From NCBI GenBank assembly GCA_937914895.1, contig CALGIL010000128.1, positions 1 through 5,786 of the forward strand: a stretch of DNA of 5,786 nucleotides, read 5' to 3'. The stretch is from an uncultured Angelakisella sp. (GTDB lineage: Bacteria; Bacillota; Clostridia; Oscillospirales; Ruminococcaceae). How positions within the stretch are numbered: the first letter of the stretch is position 1; each line of letters begins with the position of its first letter. The translations under genes were made by a program, and so were the position numbers. Below the pieces are notes generated by a model that saw only the letters and a program-made list of their open reading frames with translations, searched no databases and was not told where the DNA came from. This document shows positions 1 through 5,786 of the stretch, piece after piece.

Positions 1-426
1 GGCTGGGGGCTGGGGCGCCCTGTGGACCCGCGCCACCGAGGCGATTTTGATTTTCACCGTCAGCTCGGCAAGAAAAGACTTAAAATCCTGGGAGGATTTG
101 ATGTCCGGCTTGCGGGCAAAATCCACCGCCCCGGCGTCCAGGGCATCCAGGACCCGGATGGGCATGGCGCTGACCACAATGACCGGCACCGGGTGGACGG
201 GCATCAGTTTTTTTAAAAAATCGATGCCGCTCAGCTTTGGCATCTCCACATCCAGGGTGACCACGTCGGGGCGCAGCTCCTGGATTTTATTCATGGCCTC
301 CAGGGCGTCGGCGGCCGTCCCCACCACTTCGATGCGTGGGTCGGCCTTCAGTCCGCGCTCCAGGGTCGTACGAAAAAAAATCGAATCGTCCACAATCAGG
401 ACCCTGATTTTGCTGAGGGGTGGCAT
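1..426 (-). CDS. cheB: CheB chemotaxis methylesterase, N-terminal receiver domain only (cut by window edge)
   Basis: Open for 142 codons from an ATG at 426 to the left edge with no stop, so the gene is partial at its 3' end. The translation is a response-regulator receiver domain: the acidic pair D13-D14 in LIVDDS, the phosphoacceptor D59 in TLDVEMP, the conserved Ser86 in VVSAMP and the conserved Lys106 in ARKPD. It ends in a Pro/Ala/Gln-rich stretch (APQPPA) that looks like the start of the interdomain linker. Receiver plus linker as the last visible gene of a cheA-cheW-cheR cluster is typical of CheB, the cytoplasmic enzyme that removes methyl groups from receptor glutamates (or deamidates glutamines) when CheA phosphorylates it. 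The esterase domain is not visible, so another receiver protein, such as a CheV-like or output-domain regulator, is not strictly excluded. The start is supported by an AAGGAGAGG ribosome binding site inside the end of cheR. Confidence 0.88.
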   Translation of the reverse strand, partial: MPPLSKIRVLIVDDSIFFRTTLERGLKADPRIEVVGTAADALEAMNKIQELRPDVVTLDVEMPKLSGIDFLKKLMPVHPVPVIVVSAMPIRVLDALDAGAVDFARKPDIKSSQDFKSFLAELTVKIKIASVARVHRAPQPPA

Positions 427-432
427 GGGGAA

Positions 433-1266
433 TTATCCTCTCCTTTGGTAGATGGCGGGCTGAATATAGGTATAGGGCGACTGCTGGCTGCTGATGCTTT
501 CGGAGTGTCCGATAAACAAAAAGCCGCCGTCCTGGGTATGGTCGTAAAATTTGCGCACCAGTTTGGCTTTGGTGCCGGCGTCAAAGTAAATCATCACGTT
601 GCGGCAGAAGATGAGGTCGAAGGGCCGCCGAAAGGCAAAGGGGTCCATGAGGTTGAAGGGGCGGAAAATCACCTCCTTACGGATTGTATCCGCCACCTGA
701 AAGCGCCCCTCCCCCAGGGGCCGAAAATACTTGGTCCGCCACCCGGGGGAGACGTCCTTCAGGTCGGCGTCGGTGTAAATGCCCTGCTGGGCGGCGCTCA
801 GCGCCTTCATGGAGATGTCGGTGGCCAGAATGGTGGTGTCCCACCCGGACTTTTGGCCGCCAAAGTATTCGTCGATGACCATGGCGATGTTGTAGGGCTC
901 CTGCCCGGTGGAGCACCCTGCGCTCCAGATGCGCAGGTCCCGGGTCCGGCCCCGGGCGCGCGCCAAAAAGGGGAGGGCCTCGTCCCGGAGATAGCGGAAA
1001 TGCTCGTTTTCGCGCATGAAAAAAGAGAGGTTGGTGGTCAGCCGGTTGAGCAGCAGGGTGACCTCCGTCCCGGTTTTGTCGCCAAAGACCGCGTCCATGT
1101 ACTCCTGAAAGGAGGAAAACCCCCGCTTTTGCAGCTCGTGGGTCAGCCGCCCCTCGATGAGCACCCGCTTTTTGGTCAGGTCGATGCCGTACTGCTCCTT
1201 GATATAGCCCGACAGGGTGGCAAACTCCTGGTCGGTCATTCTGATAAGGCTGGAATCCATCTGCAT
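433..1266 (-). CDS. cheR: CheR chemotaxis protein methyltransferase
   Basis: This 277-residue protein is full length for CheR, which transfers methyl groups from S-adenosylmethionine to glutamates of chemoreceptors during adaptation. Residues ~10-75 form the small helical N-terminal domain. The segment LTTNLSFFMRENEHF (76-90) is the conserved entry to the catalytic domain. WSAGCSTGQEPY (114-125) is the SAM-binding glycine motif, ATDIS begins at 148, FDLIFCRNVMIYFD lies at 206-219 and GGFLFIGHSESI at 237-248; all are CheR hallmarks. There is no C-terminal pentapeptide-binding or TPR extension. The ATG at 1266 is preferred because AAGGGG lies 6 nt upstream; the second Met (codon 3) would leave 12 nt. 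The gene follows cheW after 35 nt and ends 6 nt before cheB. Its last codons (CAA AGG AGA GGA) double as the cheB ribosome binding site. Confidence 0.96.
   Translation of the reverse strand: MQMDSSLIRMTDQEFATLSGYIKEQYGIDLTKKRVLIEGRLTHELQKRGFSSFQEYMDAVFGDKTGTEVTLLLNRLTTNLSFFMRENEHFRYLRDEALPFLARARGRTRDLRIWSAGCSTGQEPYNIAMVIDEYFGGQKSGWDTTILATDISMKALSAAQQGIYTDADLKDVSPGWRTKYFRPLGEGRFQVADTIRKEVIFRPFNLMDPFAFRRPFDLIFCRNVMIYFDAGTKAKLVRKFYDHTQDGGFLFIGHSESISSQQSPYTYIQPAIYQRRG
437..445 (-). promoter_or_regulatory. Ribosome binding site of cheB embedded in the end of cheR
   Basis: Read on the minus strand the bases are AAGGAGAGG, lying in the last three sense codons of cheR. The last base is 10 nt before the cheB ATG at 426. 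Ribosomes finishing cheR cover this site, so the two adaptation enzymes are probably translationally coupled; the coupling is inference from position. Confidence 0.7.
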
Positions 1267-1301
1267 ATGCTTCCCCTTACATGGGTTAGTCGAAAGGTCC
1301 C

Positions 1302-1778
1302 TCAGCCCAGGTCGGACCGGAAGAACCGCTGGATGTCGATGTTCAGAATCACCCGGTCGCCCACCTTGGCCACCGAGCGCAGGTAGCGCTCTCCGTCGGC
1401 GGTGCCCAGCTCCGGGGGCGGGGAGGTAAGGCTTTGGTCGATGTCGGCCACCTCCGCCACCGCGTCGGCAATCAGGCCCACGTTCATGTCGTCGATGGTC
1501 ACCACAATGATGCAGGTCTTGTCGTCGTAGGGGCGCTCCTCCTGGTGAAATTTGAGGCGGATGTCAATGACGGGCACCACCTTGCCCCGCAGGTTGATAA
1601 GCCCCTTGATGTAGGGGGGCAGGCCGGGGACCCGGGTGGTGGGCTGGACGCTGATGATCTCGATGACGTGCATCAGCTCGATGCCGTACAGGGTGTCTCC
1701 GATGTAAAAGGTCAGATAGCGCCCGTGGAGGTCGTCGCGGACCTCTTCGGGGGCGGCGGTCAATGTTTCAGTGGTCAT
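1302..1778 (-). CDS. cheW: CheW chemotaxis receptor-kinase coupling protein
   Basis: This 158-residue single-domain protein is a normal length for CheW, the cytoplasmic adaptor that links chemoreceptors to CheA. After a ~17-residue acidic N-terminal tail, the CheW fold begins with GRYLTFYIGDTLYGIEL (19-35). Family signatures follow: IEIIS (39-43), VPGLPPYIKGLINLRGKVVPVIDIR (50-74, with the conserved NLRG at 62-65) and VGLIADAVAEV (100-110). It ends VILNIDIQRFF (143-153). Nothing is missing. The ATG at 1778 has AAAGGA 10 nt upstream. The gene lies 22 nt after the cheA stop and 35 nt before cheR, so it is the second gene of the operon, next to the gene of its direct partner CheA. Confidence 0.96.
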   Translation of the reverse strand: MTTETLTAAPEEVRDDLHGRYLTFYIGDTLYGIELMHVIEIISVQPTTRVPGLPPYIKGLINLRGKVVPVIDIRLKFHQEERPYDDKTCIIVVTIDDMNVGLIADAVAEVADIDQSLTSPPPELGTADGERYLRSVAKVGDRVILNIDIQRFFRSDLG

Positions 1779-1800
1779 AATGACGGCGTCCTTTCCAGAA

Positions 1801-3825
1801 TTAGTGAAGGGTCAGCAGGTTTGCGGCGTCCAGGATAAGGCTGATGCTGCCGTCGCCCAGGATGCTGCAGCCGGACAGGCCCATCTGCTTAAGGGAGTAT
1901 TTGCCCAAAAAGGAGGGGAAGGGCTTTACCACCACCTGCTGTTCGCCCAGCAGCTCGTCGGCAAACAGGCAGGCCCCCCGGCTGCCGCTGTCCACCTGGA
2001 TAAGGATGCCCTGGGTGAGGTCGGTCACCTGGGTGTCGCAGTCAAAAATGCGGTGCAGGCGGATCAGGGGCAGGCATTCGCCCCGCAGCATCATCATCTC
2101 GGTGCCGTCGGTGTCCCGGATGACGTCGCCGGGGTCCGCCAGCTTAAAGGACTGGCGGATGGAGGTGATGGGCAGGGCAAAGGCGGCGCCGCCCACCGCC
2201 AGCATCATGCCGTCCACAATGGCCAGGGTCAGGGGGATTTTGATGGTAAAGACGGTGCCCCGGCCTTTTTCGCTGTCGATGGAAATGGAGCCGCCCACCT
2301 TTTCAATGTTTTTGCGCACCACATCCATGCCCACGCCCCGGCCGGAAAATTCGGTCACCTCCCGGTTGGTGGAAAAGCCGGGCAGCAAAATCAGGCTGTA
2401 AATTTCCTTGTCGGTGTACTGGGCCTCGGGCTTTGTCAAAAGGCCGGCGCTTCGGGCCTTTTCCAGCAGCGCCTCGGTATCCAGGCCCCGGCCGTCGTCG
2501 GCAATGGTAATGACAATCTCGCCGCCCACGTTTTTGGCCTCCATGGTGACGGTGCCCGCCGGGGGCTTGCCCAGGCGCAGACGCTCCTCCGGCTCCTCGA
2601 TGGCGTGGTCCACGGCGTTGCGCACCATGTGCATAAAGGGGTCGGCAATGGCCTCGTTGATGGTCTTGTCCACCTCGGTGTCGCCGCCTATGGTCACAAG
2701 CTCCGCCTGCTTGTCCAGCTTTTTGCACATATCCCGGACAATGCGGTTCATCTTTTGAAAAACGCCGGACAAGGGCACCATCCGCATGGACATAACCACG
2801 TCCTGCAGCTCGTCGGTCAGCTTGCGCAGCTCCCGGGCGGATTTGTGAAAGCCGTCCAGCGGCAGCCCCCGCAGGTCGGGGCTGCTGACCACCATGGATT
2901 CGGTGGTTACCAGCTCGCCCACCAGGTCCATCAGCTGGTCCAGCTTGACCTGGTTGACGCTGATGAGGTTTTGCTGGCGGCCCACGCTTTTGGGCTGCGC
3001 CGCCTGCTGGGCGGCGGGCTGTCCGCCGGGGGCCGCCGCCGTCCCCGAAGCGGGGTGGGCGGATGCCGGTGCCCCGGGGGTCTGGTCCTCCAGCACCTGG
3101 TAGGATTTAATGTTGATGGAGCGCTCGATGACGCCGTAGATTTCCGCCAGGGGGGCGGCGGGCTTAAATAAAATGGTCAGGCCGTTTTTGACAATTTCGG
3201 CACACAGGGAGGAATCCGACTCCGGGTGCGCGGGGATGGAGGTCAGTTCCTCGCAAAGGTCCTGCAGCTGGGACAGCAGCATAAAGGCGCGGATGTTTTC
3301 CATCTGGCATCCGTCCTCGAAAAACACCTGTACCTTGTGAATTCCGCCGTCCGTGGGCAGGCCGGAGCCCGTCCCGGCGGGGGCCGCCTTTGGGGGGGCG
3401 GCCTGGGGCGCCTCTCCCTTCATGGCCGCCGCCATGGCGTGCAGCTGCCGGATGAGGTCCTGGGGGTCGCGGTCGGCCTCCCCGGTGCCCTGGACCGATT
3501 CCATTTCCTCCTTGAGGAAGTCCACCCCCTCAAATACCAGGTCAAACAGCGCCTCGCTGTTCTCCAGCGCCCTTGCGGGCTGCTCCCGGATGATAAAGAA
3601 GACGTCCTCCACGGCGTGGGCCAGGGTGGAAATGCCCGTCAGGTCCATCATGGCGGCGGAGCCCTTGATGGTATGCATGATCCGGAAGATCTCGTTGATG
3701 GCGTCCTCGCTGAAATTCTTGGACTTTTCGGAGCTGAGCAGGATTTCGTCCAGCTGTTCCAGCAGCGTCGTCGTTTCGTAGATAAAGACTTCCAACATGG
3801 GCTCCATGCTTGGGTCAATGGCCAT
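1801..3825 (-). CDS. cheA: CheA chemotaxis histidine kinase
   Basis: This 674-residue protein has a complete CheA layout. The P1 phosphotransfer domain (~5-130) carries the phosphorylated His51 in MHTIKGSAAMM. A Pro/Ala-rich linker (~138-160) leads to a P2-like regulator-docking domain (~161-246), then a second Ala/Pro/Gln linker (~250-282). The P3 dimerisation helices (~288-350) contain LMDLVGELV. The P4 ATPase (~350-530) has the N box HMVRNAVDHAIE (399-410), the G1 box ADDGRGLD (442-449) and the F/G2 region PGFSTNREVTEFSGRGVGMDVV (482-503). The P5 CheW-like domain (~530-674) binds CheW and receptors. It autophosphorylates in response to receptor state and passes phosphate to CheY and CheB. 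The ATG at 3825 has AGGTGA 6 nt upstream. It is the first gene of the operon. The N box reads DHAIE rather than the more common DHGIE, but the ATP-binding Asn402 is intact. Confidence 0.97.
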   Translation of the reverse strand: MAIDPSMEPMLEVFIYETTTLLEQLDEILLSSEKSKNFSEDAINEIFRIMHTIKGSAAMMDLTGISTLAHAVEDVFFIIREQPARALENSEALFDLVFEGVDFLKEEMESVQGTGEADRDPQDLIRQLHAMAAAMKGEAPQAAPPKAAPAGTGSGLPTDGGIHKVQVFFEDGCQMENIRAFMLLSQLQDLCEELTSIPAHPESDSSLCAEIVKNGLTILFKPAAPLAEIYGVIERSINIKSYQVLEDQTPGAPASAHPASGTAAAPGGQPAAQQAAQPKSVGRQQNLISVNQVKLDQLMDLVGELVTTESMVVSSPDLRGLPLDGFHKSARELRKLTDELQDVVMSMRMVPLSGVFQKMNRIVRDMCKKLDKQAELVTIGGDTEVDKTINEAIADPFMHMVRNAVDHAIEEPEERLRLGKPPAGTVTMEAKNVGGEIVITIADDGRGLDTEALLEKARSAGLLTKPEAQYTDKEIYSLILLPGFSTNREVTEFSGRGVGMDVVRKNIEKVGGSISIDSEKGRGTVFTIKIPLTLAIVDGMMLAVGGAAFALPITSIRQSFKLADPGDVIRDTDGTEMMMLRGECLPLIRLHRIFDCDTQVTDLTQGILIQVDSGSRGACLFADELLGEQQVVVKPFPSFLGKYSLKQMGLSGCSILGDGSISLILDAANLLTLH

Positions 3826-3874
3826 AATTACTCACCTGCAACCTTACTTTTAAAAATATACATCCCATGTTTCT

Positions 3875-3901
3875 TCTTCGGCAGAAAAAAGAAAAACCAA
3901 A
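3875..3901 (-). promoter_or_regulatory. Candidate sigma-28 (FliA/SigD-like) promoter for the che operon
   Basis: On the minus strand the -10 region reads GCCGAAGA (3875-3882), 6 of 8 matches to the flagellar sigma consensus GCCGATAA. It is preceded by exactly 11 nt and then TTTGGTTT (3894-3901), 5 of 8 matches to TAAAGTTT. The spacing is right, but the core TAAA of the -35 is poor. Transcription would start near 3865 and leave a ~40-nt leader before cheA. Che operons are commonly driven by this sigma factor in motile Firmicutes and proteobacteria. I found no good sigma-A promoter on this strand. Confidence 0.35.
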
Positions 3902-3928
3902 GGGAACGGGCATTTTTTCAAAAGCCGG

Positions 3929-3956
3929 TTGTTTTCCGCCCCCTTTATACGATAAT
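3929..3956 (+). promoter_or_regulatory. Candidate promoter for the FliK-like gene
   Basis: TTGTTT (3929-3934), a 16-nt spacer and GATAAT (3951-3956) make a plausible sigma-A promoter inside the AT-rich part of the divergent region. The start would be near 3963, giving a ~65-nt leader. The same -10 overlaps TACGATAA (3948-3955), which matches 6 of 8 positions of the flagellar sigma -10, but the matching -35 is poor. Which sigma factor is used cannot be decided from the sequence. The leader also holds a short GCGC-AAA-GCGC hairpin (3973-3983) of unknown relevance. Confidence 0.4.
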
Positions 3957-4027
3957 ATTTTATAAGTGGACCGCGCAAAGCGCCGGCCCGCCGCCAGGAA
4001 AAATCCCCACGGAGGAAACGAAAACAA

Positions 4028-5428
4028 ATGGCCGACATCCTCAGGGTCACGACGCCCCTGGTCAACAAATACCAGGCGGTGGACCCCAAACGCGGCGTAG
4101 AGATCCCACAATTCAATCTGCAGGACCTGAGCAGGGTGGCAAAGCCCCTGGCGGACAACGAGCTGCTTCAGCAGCACAACGGCCTTACCCAGGAGCGGGA
4201 GACCTCGGCACTGCTGCTGGACATGCTCAAGGACCCCTCCATCACCGTGGGGTTTTTAAAAAACATCTCCCTGCTGCAGGAGGTCATCCGTCTGATGCCC
4301 CTGGGCAGCAGGACCCTGACCGGCGAGATCCAGCAGCTGTTTGACCAGCTGCTGCTTCTGCCCGACGATCTCTTTACGGAGATGCTGTTTCAGGAGGAGG
4401 CCTCCACCTGGTTTAGGGGCGAGGTGTTTGACCTGCTGCGCGCCGCCCTGGAGGAGAGCCCCGGGGACGTCCCCCTGCGCCAGGCGGCGGTGGATTTTCT
4501 AAAGTCCCTCAACAGCTGCTGGACACAGCAGGATTCCCTGGATTCGGTGGCCAACAACCTCCAGTACCTGTCCGACGCCCTAAGCGCCAGCCGCGGGCTG
4601 TCCCAGCGGCTTTTGGACCTGTCCCGGCAGCTGCGCCGGCCGGGCGCGGGGGAGCGGTTTGATGAGCTGAAGCACGGGGTGATGGAGGTGCTCCGGGAGG
4701 TGGAGGACAGCATCCTTTTCAGCCCCAAAATGGAAAAGGTGGTGTCCATTGCCGTCTACAACCTCTCCCGGTTTGGCGGGGGGACCCAGCGCCTGCAGCA
4801 GTCCCTGGAGGGGTTGCTGGACCGGCTGCCCCCCCGGGTGCGGGACCAGTTTTTGGCCGCCGCCGCGCGGTTTTTGGAACAGCCCCCCCGGGCGCCGGAG
4901 GCCCGGTCCCGGGTAATGGATGCACTGGCCAAAATCCTTGTCAAGCAGACCGAAAGCGAGGAGCTGATGGGCCAGAACTCCGAGAAGGTGGACAAAATCC
5001 TCCACAGCCTTCTTTCCTCCCCCAGCAACTTTACGCCCCTTTTGCACTTTGTGCTGCCCCTTCAGTACCAAAACGTCCAGTCCTTTATGGAGTTTTGGGT
5101 CAACCCCAACGGGGAGGAGGACCAGTACTGGGCCGCGGAGGAGGGCAAGAAGAAAATCCATATGCTTATGGTGTTTGACATCGGCAGCCTGGGGCGCTTT
5201 GAGATGGAGCTGTTTGTGCGGGACGACATCATCGATTTTGCGCTGCTGTGCCCCCCGTCCTGCGCCCGGGTTTTTGCGGGCGCCCGGGAGGACATCCGCA
5301 AAAGCATCGGCGGCCTGGACTATCGCTTCGGCGAGATGCGCATCGACGCCCTGGAGCGCCCGCGCTCCCTCATCGAGGTCTTTCATTCCCTCCCCTTTAA
5401 GAGGGCGGGGGTAGATGTTAAAATCTAA
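4028..5428 (+). CDS. Uncharacterised protein with a FliK-like (flagellar hook-length control) C-terminal domain
   Basis: This 466-residue cytoplasmic-looking protein has no signal peptide or membrane segment. I do not recognise it by name. Residues ~1-40 are a variable tail and ~45-335 are almost entirely amphipathic helix, rich in Leu, Gln, Glu and Arg. Residues ~340-466 are different. Strand-like FVLPLQYQNVQSFMEFWV is followed by an acidic/Lys loop (361-376), then HMLMVFDIGSLGRFEMELFV, a hydrophobic strand (401-408), a helix (~412-430) and a final strand ending VDVKI. The order 'LG-r-x-hydrophobic strand, second strand, helix, final strand' matches the FliK C-terminal domain, especially its divergent clostridial forms. 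FliK helps switch the flagellar exporter from hook to filament subunits. GGAGG lies 12 nt before the ATG. The gene is divergent from cheA, which supports a motility role. The similarity is by eye and remote. The last eight codons and stop lie in the first 67-bp repeat. Confidence 0.55.
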   Translation: MADILRVTTPLVNKYQAVDPKRGVEIPQFNLQDLSRVAKPLADNELLQQHNGLTQERETSALLLDMLKDPSITVGFLKNISLLQEVIRLMPLGSRTLTGEIQQLFDQLLLLPDDLFTEMLFQEEASTWFRGEVFDLLRAALEESPGDVPLRQAAVDFLKSLNSCWTQQDSLDSVANNLQYLSDALSASRGLSQRLLDLSRQLRRPGAGERFDELKHGVMEVLREVEDSILFSPKMEKVVSIAVYNLSRFGGGTQRLQQSLEGLLDRLPPRVRDQFLAAAARFLEQPPRAPEARSRVMDALAKILVKQTESEELMGQNSEKVDKILHSLLSSPSNFTPLLHFVLPLQYQNVQSFMEFWVNPNGEEDQYWAAEEGKKKIHMLMVFDIGSLGRFEMELFVRDDIIDFALLCPPSCARVFAGAREDIRKSIGGLDYRFGEMRIDALERPRSLIEVFHSLPFKRAGVDVKI

Positions 5429-5603
5429 GCCCGGATAAAGCGTCATGGCGGCATTGAGGTGCACTTGACGGGCGGGGGTAGATGTTAAAATCTAAGCCCG
5501 GATAAAGCATCCTGGCGGCATTGAGGTGCACTTGACGGGCGGGGGTAGATGTTAAAATCTAAGCCCGGATAAAGCGTCATGGCGGTGTTGAAGTGCACTT
5601 GGC
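5403..5603. repeat. Three 67-bp tandem direct repeats overlapping the 3' end of the FliK-like gene
   Basis: Three consecutive units start at 5403, 5470 and 5537, each opening with GGGCGGGGGTAGATG. Units 1 and 2 differ at 2 positions. Units 1 and 3 differ at 4, all in the right-hand third plus the last bases. The first 26 nt of unit 1 are the final codons and TAA of the preceding gene, so units 2 and 3 carry untranslated copies of that coding end. The left half of each unit can fold: GGGC pairs with GCCC outside and TAGAT with ATCTA inside. The right half contains the palindrome GTGCAC, extended to AAGTGCACTT in unit 3. No T-run follows the hairpin, so it is not an obvious terminator. The 67-nt period is not a multiple of three. 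The block ends about 8 nt before the first CRISPR repeat. Its function is unknown. Confidence 0.95.
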
Positions 5604-5611
5604 ATACACAC

Positions 5612-5786
5612 GTCGCCCCTCTCACGGGTGCGGGAGGCGTGGATTGAAACGAGGGTGTCGTACTGCCAGTATCTGAGGACGGCGCTGCCCCACTTATGCG
5701 GGAGGCGCGGGTTGAAATTGCTCGGAGTATGTCATCAAACGCATTGCAGATGTGTCGCCTCCCGCGAGGGAGGCGCGGGTTGAAAT
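5612..5786 (+). CRISPR. End of a CRISPR array, type I-C-like repeats, continuing beyond the window
   Basis: Three repeat copies end at 5650, 5718 and 5786, an exact 68-nt period. The copy at 5754-5786 is a 33-nt repeat of the type I-C style: it starts GTCGCC, has a perfect 8-bp stem (5756-5763 with 5768-5775) around a GCGA loop, and ends GGGTTGAAAT. The copy ending at 5718 shares the last 19 nt (GGGAGGCGCGGGTTGAAAT) but its 5' half is different. The copy ending at 5650 begins GTCGCC at 5612 and appears to carry a 6-nt insertion, making it 39 nt, and ends in GATTGAAAC. The two spacers (5651-5685 and 5719-5753, 35 nt each if repeats are 33 nt) are unrelated to each other. With GTTGAAAT at the 3' side of each repeat, known type I-C polarity predicts rightward transcription and a leader to the left. 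No cas gene is in the window, so the subtype rests on the repeat alone. Confidence 0.88.

Noticed and set aside
399..410. Chance that the CheA N box DHAIE (residues 406-410 of the CheA protein, coordinates here in residues) marks a defective kinase.
   Set aside because: The catalytic Asn402 and the G1 and G2 glycines are intact. Ala in place of Gly is a mild change that I believe occurs in other clostridial CheA proteins, so it is not evidence of inactivity.
1771..3171. Long plus-strand open frame (466 codons) opposite cheA, and a similar one at 445-1386 opposite cheR/cheW.
   Set aside because: The translations are rich in His, Gly, Gln and Val with no recognisable domain, as expected for antisense frames of GC-rich genes. 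The minus-strand frames have clear CheA, CheW and CheR motifs.
3226..4344. Plus-strand open frame spanning the cheA 5' end and the divergent promoter region.
   Set aside because: It crosses the control region and both flanking genes out of frame. Its composition is antisense-like.
5403..5432. Hairpin after the FliK-like gene as a rho-independent terminator.
   Set aside because: The stem is interrupted (GGGC/GCCC outside, TAGAT/ATCTA inside, unequal bulge) and is not followed by a run of T. It also includes coding sequence.
4580..5464. Minus-strand open frame of 294 codons opposite the FliK-like gene.
   Set aside because: Low-complexity Gly/Pro/Leu/His composition and no good ribosome binding site were seen. 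It starts within the tandem repeat, and the plus-strand frame has an intact ribosome binding site and a coherent fold pattern.
5403..5603. 67-bp repeats as a second CRISPR array or an insertion-sequence remnant.
   Set aside because: The whole 67 bp is conserved with no variable spacer portion, so it is not an array. There are no terminal inverted repeats, transposase fragment or target-site duplication to support a mobile element.

Overview
The window looks like a chromosomal segment from a motile, GC-rich member of the Clostridia. An Oscillospiraceae-type gut anaerobe is my best guess. The basis is the GC-rich coding DNA that still uses many TTT and AAA codons, strong AGGAG-type ribosome binding sites, a Firmicutes-style CheA, and a type I-C-like CRISPR repeat. 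The taxonomic call is inference only.

Positions 1-3825 (minus strand) hold a chemotaxis operon read right to left as cheA, cheW, cheR, cheB. Gaps between the genes are 22, 35 and 6 nt. CheA is the histidine kinase and CheW couples it to receptors. CheR methylates the receptors and CheB demethylates or deamidates them. CheB runs off the left edge: only its receiver domain (142 codons) is present, and the methylesterase domain lies outside the window.

Positions 3826-4027 are a divergent, comparatively AT-rich control region. It contains a candidate flagellar sigma-28/SigD-like promoter for the che operon and a candidate sigma-A-like promoter for the plus-strand gene.

Positions 4028-5428 (plus strand) encode a 466-residue protein I cannot name with certainty. 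Most of it is helical. Its last ~125 residues resemble the C-terminal domain of flagellar hook-length control proteins (FliK), which fits its position next to the chemotaxis genes.

Positions 5403-5603 contain three 67-bp tandem repeats. The first copy begins inside the last codons of the FliK-like gene and contains its stop codon, so the end of the gene has been copied twice more downstream.

Positions 5612-5786 are one end of a CRISPR array with a 68-nt period (33-nt repeat, 35-nt spacer). It continues past the right edge. The two outermost repeats have altered 5' halves but a conserved 3' half, and all three can still fold into a hairpin. By the usual type I-C orientation this is the leader side, where degenerate repeats are not expected. 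No cas genes are present in the window. The gene-end/tandem-repeat/CRISPR junction is the most unusual part of the window; the chemotaxis operon is ordinary.
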